Origin: Alcaligenes aquatilis
GTDB lineage: Bacteria > Pseudomonadota > Gammaproteobacteria > Burkholderiales > Burkholderiaceae_B
Reading direction: 5' to 3'
DNA length: 64,000 nt
NCBI RefSeq assembly: GCF_003076515.1
Contig: NZ_CP022390.1
Span: forward strand, 1,612,001 to 1,676,000
Part shown: positions 56,272-64,000 of the stretch, in pieces
How positions within the stretch are numbered: position 1 is the stretch's first letter
Layout of the letters: each line of letters begins with the position of its first letter
The notes under the pieces: model-generated
Databases searched by the model: none
What the model was told of the DNA's origin: nothing
What the model saw: only the letters and a program-made list of their open reading frames with translations
Translations under genes and position numbers: made by a program

Positions 56272-57177
56272 ATGTCTTTACCCATTGATACCGTCCAGGC
56301 TTATTTCCGTCAGTTGCAAAGCCACATCGTGGACACTCTGGAGCAACTGGATGGTACGCCTTTCGAGTCGGACCAGTGGGATCGTCCAGAAGGCGGTGGC
56401 GGTCTGTCCCGCCTGCTGGAGAACGGCCCCGTGTTCGAGCGGGCTGCCGTTTTGTTCAGCCATGTCAAAGGCCACACCCTGCCTCCTTCGGCCAGCGCCC
56501 ACCGCCCTGAATTGGCCGGACGCCCCTGGGAGGCCATGGGTGTTTCGCTGGTGATACACCCGCGTAATCCCTTTGTGCCCACCACGCACATGAACGTGCG
56601 CATGTTTGTGGCCCAGGCCCAGACAGCGGATCAAGACGATGTATTCTGGTTTGGCGGCGGTATGGACTTGACGCCCTACTACCTGCACGAAGACGATGCC
56701 CGCCATTTCCATCAGGTGTGCCACGATGCCCTGGCACCGCACGGTGCGGATTACTACCCGCGCTACAAGCGCTGGTGCGACGAGTATTTCTATCTGAAGC
56801 ACCGCAACGAAACCCGTGGTATTGGCGGCATTTTCTACGACGATTTGAACGAGTCCGGCTTTGAAGCCAGCTTTGCCCTGACCCGCTCCGTGGGCAACTC
56901 CTTTACCGATGCCTACGTGCCCATCGTGCGTGCCCGCATGGATCAGGAATACACCCAGGAAAATCGGGACTTCCAGGCCATTCGTCGTGGCCGCTATGTC
57001 GAATTCAATCTGGTCTTTGACCGCGGCACCCTGTTTGGTCTGCAATCGGGGGGGCGTACGGAATCCATCCTGCTGTCCATGCCTCCCCAGGCAAACTGGC
57101 GCTACAACTGGTCGCCCGAACCTGGCACACCGGAAGCGGCTTTGGCGCAATACCTGGTGCCTCGCGAATGGATTTAA
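56272..57177 (+). CDS. hemF: Oxygen-dependent coproporphyrinogen III oxidase
   Basis: 301 residues, dimeric aerobic enzyme that makes protoporphyrinogen IX. Signature HMNVRMFV...[12 protein letters not shown] and the [17 protein letters not shown] stretch are intact. Start chosen at [15 protein letters not shown] with AAGG upstream; seven extra codons are outside the family. Its stop overlaps nadD by 10 bp. Confidence 0.97.
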   Translation: MSLPIDTVQAYFRQLQSHIVDTLEQLDGTPFESDQWDRPEGGGGLSRLLENGPVFERAAVLFSHVKGHTLPPSASAHRPELAGRPWEAMGVSLVIHPRNPFVPTTHMNVRMFVAQAQTADQDDVFWFGGGMDLTPYYLHEDDARHFHQVCHDALAPHGADYYPRYKRWCDEYFYLKHRNETRGIGGIFYDDLNESGFEASFALTRSVGNSFTDAYVPIVRARMDQEYTQENRDFQAIRRGRYVEFNLVFDRGTLFGLQSGGRTESILLSMPPQANWRYNWSPEPGTPEAALAQYLVPREWI

Positions 57178-57785
57178 AGCGAGTCGGGCTCTTGGGTGGC
57201 AGTTTCGACCCCATCCATAAAGCCCATATAGCACTGGCTCTTGCTGCATTCGAGCAATTGCAGCTGGATCAGGTTCAACTGCTGCCCGCTGCCCAGCCCT
57301 GGCAACGCGACGCCCTGGGTGCCAGCACCCAGGACCGTCTGGCCATGGCCGAACTGGCCACCCAAAGCCACCACGGGCTGCAAGTGAACCCCGTAGAGAT
57401 CGAACGCGGCGGCCCCACCTACACCATAGACACGGTGCGCAGCTTGCCTGCCGGGTCGCGGTACTACTGGATTTTAGGCAGCGACCAACTGCATAATTTC
57501 TGCAGCTGGAACGACTGGCAGGAAATTCTTGAATACGTCGAGCTGGCGGTGGCCCAGCGCCCCGGCAGTCCTGTGGAAACGCCCGCAGCCTTGCAACAGG
57601 AGCTGAGTCGACTTCAGCGCCGTTTACATCAGATCGACTTTCTGCCCATGGACATCTCGGCCACCCAAATTCGGGAGCGAGTGCAGCGCGGTGACAACAT
57701 CACCGCCCTGGTCCCGGAAGAAGTCGCTCAATACATTGACAAAAAACGGCTCTATCTTTCCCACCCACAGGTGCGCCCTGTATAG
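57168..57785 (+). CDS. nadD: Nicotinate-nucleotide adenylyltransferase
   Basis: 205 residues. Converts nicotinate mononucleotide to deamido-NAD. [14 protein letters not shown] (8-21) is the nucleotidyl-transferase HxGH-type motif, here with KAH in place of HGH, as in other proteobacterial Nad[15 protein letters not shown] is the ATP motif ISSTxIR-type near the end. Overlaps hemF and is followed 9 bp later by rsfS. Confidence 0.95.
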   Translation: MDLKRVGLLGGSFDPIHKAHIALALAAFEQLQLDQVQLLPAAQPWQRDALGASTQDRLAMAELATQSHHGLQVNPVEIERGGPTYTIDTVRSLPAGSRYYWILGSDQLHNFCSWNDWQEILEYVELAVAQRPGSPVETPAALQQELSRLQRRLHQIDFLPMDISATQIRERVQRGDNITALVPEEVAQYIDKKRLYLSHPQVRPV

Positions 57786-57793
57786 TTCTTTTT

Positions 57794-58198
57794 ATGAATA
57801 TAGAAACACTTCAACGACTCGTCATCGATGCCCTCGAAGACGTCAAAGCTCAAGACATCAAGGTCTTTAGCACTACCCACATGACCGGCCTGTTCGATCG
57901 TGTGGTCATCGCCAGTGGTACGTCCAACCGGCAAACCCGCGCTCTGGCCCAGAACGTGTTTGATAAAGCACGTCAAAACAAAGTCGACGTTCTGGCCCAT
58001 GAAGGCGAGGACACCGGCGAATGGGTATTGCTGGATTTGGGTGACATTGTGGTGCATTGCATGCAGCCCGCCATCCGCCAGTATTACAACCTGGAAGAAC
58101 TTTGGGGCGAGCGCCCTGTCGAAGTGGAACTGCTGCCGCAATCGCGCCAGGTTCCACCCACTGGCTTTTTCGCCAGCGCCGACGAAGACGCAGACTAA
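57794..58198 (+). CDS. rsfS: Ribosome silencing factor
   Basis: 134 residues, RsfS/Iojap. Binds uL14 to stop the 50S joining the 30S in starvation. DVKAQDIKVFSTTHMTGLFDRVVIASGTSNRQTRALA and GEWVLLDLGDIVVHCMQPAIRQYYNLEELWGERP are intact. Tail (FFASADEDAD) is acidic. Usual position behind nadD. Confidence 0.95.
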   Translation: MNIETLQRLVIDALEDVKAQDIKVFSTTHMTGLFDRVVIASGTSNRQTRALAQNVFDKARQNKVDVLAHEGEDTGEWVLLDLGDIVVHCMQPAIRQYYNLEELWGERPVEVELLPQSRQVPPTGFFASADEDAD

Positions 58199-58228
58199 GC
58201 TCTTGCTCCTGCCTGTCGGCAACACCCA

Positions 58229-58258
58229 GGCCGCAGCTTATGATGCGGCCTTTTTTTT
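58229..58258 (+). terminator. Terminator after rsfS
   Basis: GGCCGCA (58229-58235) / TGCGGCC (58244-58250), 8-nt loop, then eight T. It would separate rsfS from rlmH, so rlmH-maf may have its own promoter in or after the repeat. Confidence 0.85.
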
Positions 58259-58432
58259 ACCGCCGGGCCACCCCAAGGCTCGGCACCCCCGGTAAAAAAC
58301 GCCCCCTCGGGGATGAGCCCGGACACACAGAAGCCCATTGGGAACGGCTGTGTATCAGGCAAATCCGAGCGGCATACAGGCCGCGAGGGGGAGCGCAAGC
58401 CGAAGGCGCAACGTGGGGGCTTTTTTTCTTGT
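58258..58432 (-). repeat. Modular GC-rich intergenic repeat, second copy
   Basis: Read on the minus strand it has the blocks GCCTTCGGCTTGCGCTCC, CCTCGCGGCCTGTATGCCGC, CTCGGATTTGCCTG, a variable middle, GGCTCATCCCC(G/A)AGGGGG and a CTTGGGG-TGGCCCGGCGG end. The copy at 62115-62330 has the same order in the opposite direction relative to the window. Frames that read across it are not real genes. Confidence 0.8.
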
Positions 58433-58442
58433 ACGACATTTC

Positions 58443-58913
58443 ATGAAACTCATTGTCATTGCCGTCGGTCAGCGTATGCCCGACTGGGTAGAACAAGGCT
58501 GGCAGGAATATGCTCGCCGCCTGCCCCAGGACTGCGCCATAGAACTGCGTGAAATCAAGGCCGAGCCCCGTACCAGCGGCAAAACACCTGCCCAGATGAT
58601 GCAGGCTGAAGCCAAACGTATTGAAGCAGCCATCCCCGCCCAGGCAATGCGTATTGCTCTGGACGAACGCGGCAAGGACCTGACCACCGTCAAGCTAGCC
58701 CAGGAACTGGAACGTTGGCGCAGCAGTGGTCAGGATATTGCGATTCTGGTCGGAGGCCCGGACGGGCTGGACGCAAGCTTGAAGCAAAGTTGCCACGGCA
58801 TGCTGCGCCTGTCCTCCCTGACGCTGCCCCACCCTCTGGTACGCATTTTTCTGGCCGAACAACTGTATCGCGCCTGGTCCGTCATGACCGGGCATCCTTA
58901 TCACCGCGCCTGA
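58443..58913 (+). CDS. rlmH: 23S rRNA (pseudouridine1915-N3)-methyltransferase
   Basis: 156 residues, SPOUT fold (E. coli: 155). [28 protein letters not shown] is the family start; the AdoMet knot is [14 protein letters not shown] and [23 protein letters not shown]. Acts on assembled 70S. The 35 extra codons upstream lie in the repeat and are dropped. Confidence 0.97.
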   Translation: MKLIVIAVGQRMPDWVEQGWQEYARRLPQDCAIELREIKAEPRTSGKTPAQMMQAEAKRIEAAIPAQAMRIALDERGKDLTTVKLAQELERWRSSGQDIAILVGGPDGLDASLKQSCHGMLRLSSLTLPHPLVRIFLAEQLYRAWSVMTGHPYHRA

Positions 58914-58936
58914 ATCTTCTTTAGCTCTGATTTTCT

Positions 58937-59554
58937 ATGCCTTTTCAGCCCATCTACTTGGCCTCTGCCAGCCCGCGCCGCCACGACCTGCTCAACAGCA
59001 TCCAGATTACTCATGAAGTCCTGAATGTACCCAGCCCTCCAGGCGAGGATGAACCCCGTCTGGAACAAGAGGCCGTGCTGGACTATGTTCGGCGTACCGC
59101 CCGCGACAAACTGCTGCGCGCGCTGGAATGGCGTGTACAGAACAGCAGCCTGGATCAAGAACGCGCTATTTTAAGTGCCGACACCACGGTCTGCATGGGC
59201 GAAGACATTTTTGGCAAACCTGCGGATCTGGACGACGCCGCACGTATCTTGCGCGAGCTCTCGGGCCGCCGTCACAAAGTGATGACAGCCTTGTCCCTGG
59301 GCGTAGGTGGAGTGGAATTTGAAAGCATCAGCATTAGCGAAGTCAGCTTCAAAACCCTAAACGAACAAGAAATTGCAGAATACTGTGCCAGCGGCGAACC
59401 TATGGGCAAAGCCGGAGCCTATGGCATTCAAGGCCTGGGTGGCGCATTTATCAGCCATTTGAGTGGCAGCTATACCGGCGTGATGGGTTTGCCTGTACAC
59501 GAAACCTATCGCTTACTGGAATTGGCTAACCTGAAAATCCGCGCCCTCGGTTGA
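58937..59554 (+). CDS. maf: Maf-family nucleotide pyrophosphatase (dTTP/UTP, YhdE type)
   Basis: 205 residues. YLASASPRRHDLL at 7-19 is the Maf signature, ILSADTTVCM carries the catalytic aspartate, and GKAGAYGIQGLGGAFISHLSGSYTGVMGLP is the C-terminal block; the last fits the dTTP/UTP-type Maf. It hydrolyses non-canonical or excess nucleotides. Located 23 bp after rlmH. Confidence 0.94.
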   Translation: MPFQPIYLASASPRRHDLLNSIQITHEVLNVPSPPGEDEPRLEQEAVLDYVRRTARDKLLRALEWRVQNSSLDQERAILSADTTVCMGEDIFGKPADLDDAARILRELSGRRHKVMTALSLGVGGVEFESISISEVSFKTLNEQEIAEYCASGEPMGKAGAYGIQGLGGAFISHLSGSYTGVMGLPVHETYRLLELANLKIRALG

Positions 59555-59693
59555 ACCAAAGAAACGACCGAATCAGAACAGGCATGGGGAACTATCCAGG
59601 CAAGGCCCAGTCCCATCCTTTTATTCCATTTTGATCTTAGTATATATTTTCTTGGTATATACACTCACCGACTGTTTTGCAGGAATAACTACC

Positions 59694-60467
59694 ATGTCGC
59701 TTTCTTCTTTTTCGATTCGTCTTGCCCTGGCCGGTTTGCTATGTGCAAGCACGGCCGCGCAAGCCGCCGACCGTCCCGCTGCACTGAAAGCCCTGGAAGA
59801 ACAAGGGCTGTCTATTGTGGGCGAGTTTGATGCCCCCGGTGGCCTGAAAGCCTGGGGTGCCTATAGCGGAAATCGGGCTCTGGCTATCTACAACTTGCCC
59901 GATGGGCAGCATATGATGGTCGGCACCATGATCGATGCCAAAGGCGAAGAGGTACGTCCTGCAGGCCTGGACGAGCTGGTGCAACCGGCTATCGCCAAAG
60001 ACATGCTGGGCAAGCTGGAAAAGTCCCGCTGGATCAAAGATGGCGACGATAAGGCCTCACGCGTGGTCTACGTCTTTACCGATCCCAACTGCCCTTACTG
60101 CATGCAGTTCTGGCAAATGGCCCGCCCCTGGGTTGAGTCCGGCAAGGTGCAACTGCGTCACATCATGGTGGGCATTCTGGCTCCCAGCAGCAGTCTGAAA
60201 TCGGCCGCCATCCTGGCCGCCAAAGACCCAACCAAGGCCTTGAACGAGCACTCCCTGGCCATGCTGAAAGACCGCAGCGCCGGTGTGAAAGGGCTGGACA
60301 GCATACCCAGCGACATCGAGGCCGACCTGACCCGCAATGAAGATCTGATGATGGGCTGGGACTTGCGTGCCACCCCCGCCATGGTCTGGCAAGATGAGCA
60401 GGGTCGCATTCAAATGCAGACCGGCGCTTCGCCCGACATTGCCGAACGCGTTTTTGGCCCACGCTAA
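59694..60467 (+). CDS. dsbG: DsbG/DsbC-type periplasmic thiol-disulfide protein
   Basis: 257 residues. A signal peptide covers about 1-24 (FSIRLALAGLLCASTAAQA). A dimerisation domain lies at about 25-95, and a thioredoxin fold with C133-P-Y-C136 in FTDPNCPYCMQFW. The cis-proline loop is ATPAM at about 227. DsbG keeps single cysteines reduced; DsbC isomerises. YxxF and NLP-like features and the length favour DsbG. The DsrE-like gene follows 21 bp later. Start: ATG at 59694, AGGA upstream; 21 earlier codons rejected. Confidence 0.87.
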   Translation: MSLSSFSIRLALAGLLCASTAAQAADRPAALKALEEQGLSIVGEFDAPGGLKAWGAYSGNRALAIYNLPDGQHMMVGTMIDAKGEEVRPAGLDELVQPAIAKDMLGKLEKSRWIKDGDDKASRVVYVFTDPNCPYCMQFWQMARPWVESGKVQLRHIMVGILAPSSSLKSAAILAAKDPTKALNEHSLAMLKDRSAGVKGLDSIPSDIEADLTRNEDLMMGWDLRATPAMVWQDEQGRIQMQTGASPDIAERVFGPR

Positions 60468-60488
60468 TATCAAGCAGGATGTTTATTC

Positions 60489-60791
60489 ATGAGTACTCGT
60501 GTTCTTTTGCATGCTCCTACTGTCGATGCCCTGGAGCGTGCCCGCAGCAATGCGCGCAACTTGCTCAAGGACATCCCGGATGCTCAGATTCGTATCATCG
60601 CCAATGCCCAGGCCGTTAAAGCCTGCGTAGAAGGCGCTGAACACGATTGCGACACCTACACCTACCTGTGTCCCAATACACTGCGCAATCAGGGCCTCAA
60701 TGCACCAGAACGCTTCCAGACGCTGGAGCACGGGGCTATCACCGCGCTGGTGAAACTGCAGGCAGACAACTGGATTTACATTCGGGCCTGA
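60489..60791 (+). CDS. Small DsrE-like protein
   Basis: 100 residues. RVLLHAPTVDALERARSNARNLLKDIPDAQIRIIANAQAVKACV has the alpha/beta order of DsrE/YchN proteins, which act in sulfur transfer or as small folds of unknown use. C-terminal LEHGAITALVKLQADNWIYIRA fits. It has cysteines at about 47, 55 and 60. The pairing with dsbG suggests a thiol-related role, by inference only. Confidence 0.65.
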   Translation: MSTRVLLHAPTVDALERARSNARNLLKDIPDAQIRIIANAQAVKACVEGAEHDCDTYTYLCPNTLRNQGLNAPERFQTLEHGAITALVKLQADNWIYIRA

Positions 60792-60924
60792 GCAGATGTA
60801 GGCCTGGGACAACAGACCATACAGGCCGGTCATTATTTTACCTAAGCCTGTTCAAACCTTGATACGATAGCTAGGCTCGCGACAAGCGGGCCTGTTTTTA
60901 CCCCGTATCACAAGGAAATCTGTT

Positions 60925-61698
60925 ATGCCCACCCTCGCCCGTTCTGCTCTGCGCCCCTTCCTGCTACTGGCTGCTTTATGTGCTTTAGGAACCAGTCAGG
61001 CACTGGCGCAGCAAACCACGGTGGGTGTCGGCGTGGGTTTCGCCCCAAAATACGAAGGGGCCGACAGTTACAGTGGCCGTTTCTACCCTCTGCTGTCGCA
61101 CCGTAACGGCCACTTTTTCCTGGCCCCAAAAGCAGGCATGCCTGCCATCGGCCTGCAAACCAATCTGACAGACAACTGGACTATCGGCACCTACGCCGCC
61201 CTGGCCCGCGCACGTAAATCCGGTGATGCCGACCGCCTGTACGGTACGGACGATATTGATCGTCACGGCAATCTGGGTGTATTTACTGCTTACCGACTAG
61301 GCAATGCCAAGATCGAAGGCAGTTACTACCAGGCACTGAAAAGCGGCTACGGCGCCACTGCCGTTCTAGATCTGAGTTACCGCCTCTGGAACGATCAGGA
61401 CAGCAGCTTCTCGCTGGGTGCGGAATTGAAATGGTCCAACGAAAAAGCCATGCGCACCTACTTTGGCGTGAAATCGCATGAAGCTGCTGGCAGCAATGGC
61501 CAACTGCGCACGTACCGCCCTGACGCTGGTTTGCGCTCTTATGCCTTGTACGGCCAGTACACCCACAAGATCAGCGAAAGCTGGTCCCTGCAAGGTCTGC
61601 TCGGCGTGAACACTTTGGGTGAAGAAGCCAAGGACAGTCCGTTAGTCGAAAAGAAAAGCAGTGTCTTTGGTGGCGTAGGCTTGGGCTACAGCTTCTAA
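60925..61698 (+). CDS. MipA/OmpV-family outer membrane protein
   Basis: 257 residues. Signal peptide about 1-28 (LLLAALCALGTSQALA). The rest alternates aromatic and polar residues as in a beta-barrel and ends in GVGLGYSF with a terminal Phe, the BamA signal. GVGVGFAPKYEGADSYSGRFYPLL is the MipA/OmpV start. MipA links murein enzymes; others are pores. Monocistronic. Confidence 0.9.
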   Translation: MPTLARSALRPFLLLAALCALGTSQALAQQTTVGVGVGFAPKYEGADSYSGRFYPLLSHRNGHFFLAPKAGMPAIGLQTNLTDNWTIGTYAALARARKSGDADRLYGTDDIDRHGNLGVFTAYRLGNAKIEGSYYQALKSGYGATAVLDLSYRLWNDQDSSFSLGAELKWSNEKAMRTYFGVKSHEAAGSNGQLRTYRPDAGLRSYALYGQYTHKISESWSLQGLLGVNTLGEEAKDSPLVEKKSSVFGGVGLGYSF

Positions 61699-61705
61699 TT
61701 CCCTA

Positions 61706-62083
61706 TCAGGGTCTGCCAACCCGCTTGACCGTCAAGCCGTTGTGTTCCAGGCGTGCCTGCACAACGGCTCGATGATCACCCTGAATCTCCAGCGTTCCCT
61801 CTTTTAACGTCCCACCCGCCCCACACGCACTCTTCAGTTCTTTGACCAACGCCTTGAGCTGCTCTTCAGGCATCACCAGACCTGTTACCACGGTCACTCC
61901 CTTTCCTTTGCGTCCCTTGGTTTCCAGACTCAAGCGCACTGGCCCCTGAACCTGAGACAAGGCTTGTTCGCGCTTGTTTTCTTCGCAACGACACTGGTTC
62001 TGAGGCTGTCCGCAATCCGGACACACGCGTCCTTGTTCTGTGCTGTATACCAGCCTGGATAGCTGGTCCGATAAACTGGCCAT
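61706..62083 (-). CDS. SUI1/YciH-family translation factor
   Basis: 125 residues. N-terminal zinc-knuckle-like CPDCGQPQNQCRC at about 21-33, then an eIF1-like SUI1 domain: GVTVVTGLVMPEEQLKALVKELKSACGAGGTLKEGTLEIQGDH. E. coli YciH resembles eIF1 and inhibits translation initiation under stress. Start at 62083 with AAGGAAG; six upstream codons dropped. Ends 7 bp from the convergent MipA gene. Confidence 0.93.
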   Translation of the reverse strand: MASLSDQLSRLVYSTEQGRVCPDCGQPQNQCRCEENKREQALSQVQGPVRLSLETKGRKGKGVTVVTGLVMPEEQLKALVKELKSACGAGGTLKEGTLEIQGDHRAVVQARLEHNGLTVKRVGRP

Positions 62084-62114
62084 GAGCTGGCTTCCTTCCA
62101 ATTACTGAATCAAA

Positions 62115-62330
62115 ACAAGCCTTCGGCTTGCGCTCCACCTCGCGGCCTGTATGCCGCTCGGATTCGCCTGGCATACAGCAGTCCACAATGGACTGCTGTA
62201 TGTCCCGGCTCATCCCCAAGGGGGATTTTTTCCTTGGGGCGGCCCGGCGATAAAACAGCCCCCCACGCTACGCCTTCGGCTTGCTGCCCCCCAAGGGGGC
62301 TTTTTTCCTTGGGGCGGCCCGGCGGTAAAA
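62115..62330 (+). repeat. Modular GC-rich intergenic repeat, third copy (long form plus short form)
   Basis: 62115-62260 is the long form, matching 58258-58432 in inverse orientation: GCCTTCGGCTTGCGCTCC, CACCTCGCGGCCTGTATGCC, GCTCGGATTCGCCTG, then GGCTCATCCCC-AAGGGGG and CCTTGGGGCGGCCCGGCG. 62260-62330 is the short form, matching the 77-bp units at 10690. CCCCAAGG/CCTTGGGG arms form 8-bp stems around CTTTTTT. Confidence 0.82.
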
Positions 62331-62358
62331 AAAAGCCCACCGAATTTCGGTGGGCTTT
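62327..62358 (-). terminator. Terminator after the YdgA-like gene
   Basis: 13-bp perfect stem AAAGCCCACCGAA / TTCGGTGGGCTTT (62332-62344 with 62346-62358). On the minus strand it ends in TTTTTTTT. Confidence 0.9.
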
Positions 62359-62381
62359 ACGCTGGACAAAGCCCAGATAAA

Positions 62382-63836
62382 TTACATCATGCCCATCAGG
62401 ACCAGACCCAGCAATTGCTCGGAGGTAAAGCGCTGGCCGTTGATATCGAACACGCGATCCTGACCATCGTACTTGATAACGGTAGAGATATCGTTTTCGT
62501 CATTCTTGATCATATTGGACTTGGCGTAAGGCGCCACAGCAGCATCCAGCATCATGTCCAGCATGGCAGCGTTGCCTTCCTCAGGCGTCAGGCCTTCGGC
62601 CTTGTCCATATCGGTAGCCAGACCACGCAGCATGGGCTTGGAGATCGAGACATCCAACTGAGCAGCAGGAATCGCTTCAACCCACAGCTCTGGGCTTTCT
62701 TTCAACTGTTGCAGCGTTGCATCGGGCTTTTGGAAGTCCACGCGCAAAGTGGCTTTGGACTCGCCAGCGGCAGTGTACCAACGCAGCGGCTCAATACGCA
62801 GCACAGGTTTTTGCTCCAGCGCTTGCAGAACCAGTTCCATTATCTTCTGAGCAGTTGGGCCATCAACCGAATCCATATCGTTTTGCAAATTGGAGTCGGA
62901 AATCAGCTTGGAGAGCGCAGAAATAGCAGGTGCATAGACGCGATCAAAGTTCATGGACAACTCAATCGAACCCAGATTGACCTTGTCCTCAAACACCAGA
63001 TCACTGACCGTGTAGATGACCTTGGTATCGCTGATGGAGTCTTTGGTGACAGCGTCCGAGTTGACAGCGATTTGCTTGAAAGTGATGCCATCGGTCTCGG
63101 CGGTTTGCATCTTCACGTTATCCACGCTTAGCTTGCCAACCTGGGTGCCGTTTACATTGATGTCGCCATCTTGCTTGAAATCCACCACAAAGTTGGAGGC
63201 TTCCAGCTTCAATGGATCTTCGCTGATGTCATCGACGAACAGCTTGGGGAAGCTGCCAGTCACAACAATATCTTTGCTCTTGCCACCGGCTTTGGTGCGC
63301 AACTGGCCACCACTGAAATCCACACTGATTTCATTGCCTTGGTGCTTGATGGCTTCAAAGTGCACGTTGGTGTCCACGGCACCGTCAAAACCAACCAGGC
63401 TGTCTGCCCACAAAGGGGTCTTGTCGCCAGTCAGCTTGTACCAGCCTTCCGTGTCCTTGGTCTTGACCAGGGTGCTGCGCGACAAGGCGGCAACAGGAGT
63501 GAAGTTACCCAGAGCCATTGCCGACATAGGAAGCGGACCATGGCTGATCTTGTCATCAAAAGTCAGCTCCAGAGGCGCATCTTCAGCATCAGAAGGCTTG
63601 ATAGTGATGGTGTAACGAGCGGTAGAGGAAAATACGCCACGCTGGTAATCCAGCACATTCATGACGACTGACTCGCTCAAGCCCATTTGCTGCATCTGCT
63701 CGGCAGCCAGGGTATTGAACTGGGCCACTTTCTCACTGACCAGCGCTTCAGTTTTCTTACCGGTATACCAAGTCGAACCGCCGTATGCAGCCGCTAACAC
63801 GACAACCAGTGTGACTAGCCCTGTACTTTTTTTCAT
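62382..63836 (-). CDS. YdgA family (DUF945) periplasmic protein
   Basis: 484 residues. N-terminal signal anchor at about 5-23 (GLVTLVVVLAAAYGGSTWYTGKK), as in E. coli YdgA. The long periplasmic part is beta-rich without cysteines and has the family blocks YTITIKPSDAEDAPLELTFDDKISHGPLP and WADSLVGFDG. The function is unknown; the family has been linked to the cell envelope. C-terminal LLGLVLMGMM. SD AAGGGAAG. Confidence 0.88.
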   Translation of the reverse strand: MKKSTGLVTLVVVLAAAYGGSTWYTGKKTEALVSEKVAQFNTLAAEQMQQMGLSESVVMNVLDYQRGVFSSTARYTITIKPSDAEDAPLELTFDDKISHGPLPMSAMALGNFTPVAALSRSTLVKTKDTEGWYKLTGDKTPLWADSLVGFDGAVDTNVHFEAIKHQGNEISVDFSGGQLRTKAGGKSKDIVVTGSFPKLFVDDISEDPLKLEASNFVVDFKQDGDINVNGTQVGKLSVDNVKMQTAETDGITFKQIAVNSDAVTKDSISDTKVIYTVSDLVFEDKVNLGSIELSMNFDRVYAPAISALSKLISDSNLQNDMDSVDGPTAQKIMELVLQALEQKPVLRIEPLRWYTAAGESKATLRVDFQKPDATLQQLKESPELWVEAIPAAQLDVSISKPMLRGLATDMDKAEGLTPEEGNAAMLDMMLDAAVAPYAKSNMIKNDENDISTVIKYDGQDRVFDINGQRFTSEQLLGLVLMGMM

Positions 63837-63914
63837 GACTTCCCTTTTGTAGATCTACAGTCCCAACTTTAAACAGCCGACATAATACCGAAACTAAGTT
63901 TGACTGAAGATGGT

Positions 63915-63998
63915 TTATTCCCCGTAATTGTAACTATTCACGTGCGTAATGCGAGCGACATCTTGTTCGCCCAGTCCCAAACGATGAGCCACACGGTA
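63915..63998 (-). CDS. Possible C-terminal end of a minus-strand gene (cut by window edge)
   Basis: On the minus strand a frame open from the window end reads 27 residues, YRVAHRLGLGEQDVARITHV..., to a TAA at 63915. The composition is protein-like and it is the only open minus frame of this length, but it is too short to name. It could be chance. Confidence 0.3.
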   Translation of the reverse strand, partial: YRVAHRLGLGEQDVARITHVNSYNYGE

Positions 63999-64000
63999 AC

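Noticed and set aside
57168-57785. nadD called broken because HxGH reads HKAH
   Set aside because: The KAH form is normal in proteobacterial NadD, and the rest is intact.
58257-58552. Frames with SERHTGRE-type sequence at 58.3 and 62.2 kb
   Set aside because: Both come from the long intergenic repeat, not from a conserved protein.

Overview
This 64 kb window looks like chromosome of an Alcaligenaceae betaproteobacterium, most likely Alcaligenes or a close relative. Basis: protein sequences of Bordetella/Alcaligenes type (PurB, Fbp, PepN, an H-NS of the betaproteobacterial KYRHPG...TWTGRG type, a cytochrome c'), about 55-58% GC, and a GC-rich intergenic repeat of a kind common in this family. 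Most of it is ordinary chromosome. I see no phage, insertion sequence or CRISPR array.

Layout. 1-11.7 kb: end of a LysR regulator, a fused SpeD-SpeE polyamine enzyme, a PAS histidine kinase, a response regulator with an excisionase-type HTH, an Aer-like receptor, a UPF0016/GDT1 manganese exporter behind a yybP-ykoY riboswitch, a GT39-like transferase, a LysR/azoR pair and ribA. 11.9-16.6 kb: secreted hypothetical, cytochrome b561, an AarF/UbiB kinase flanked by DnaA-box-like sites, YpfJ-like metallopeptidase, tRNA-Lys(CUU) and a 40-residue proline-rich ORF. 17-25.4 kb: glnK-amtB, cytochrome c', purB, GST, TauE-like exporter with mnmA, an FAD-linked D-2-hydroxyacid dehydrogenase. 25.4-29.3 kb: DAHP synthase behind an apparent Phe/Tyr attenuator, then cstA with its small YbdD partner.

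29.8-38.2 kb is an osmoprotection locus: ehuBCDA (ectoine/hydroxyectoine uptake, plus strand) and ectR-ectABCD (synthesis and hydroxylation, minus strand), separated by a DUF2239 gene and a gene remnant. EctR has a strong candidate operator directly after a good sigma70-type promoter. Imported or made ectoine and hydroxyectoine would both serve as compatible solutes. yddG, tldD, hns, a DUF4136 lipoprotein, pepN, fbp, a quinone oxidoreductase and an EamA transporter follow.

48.8-50.4 kb: a roughly 1.5 kb segment with a 4-TM protein and a MarR-type regulator lies between two 73-bp direct repeats (71/73 identical) that copy the junction of the flanking eamA and tartrate/D-malate dehydrogenase genes. 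It looks like a small acquired island. 50.4-64 kb: ttuC/dmlA-like gene, ghrA with a HerA-like ATPase, yebC, then a housekeeping run purD-hemF-nadD-rsfS-rlmH-maf, dsbG, a DsrE-like protein, MipA, YciH and a YdgA-like protein.

The best candidates for something undescribed are the aromatic leader-peptide attenuator before the DAHP synthase, the repeat-flanked MarR/4-TM island, the EctR operator-promoter, and the modular intergenic repeat.
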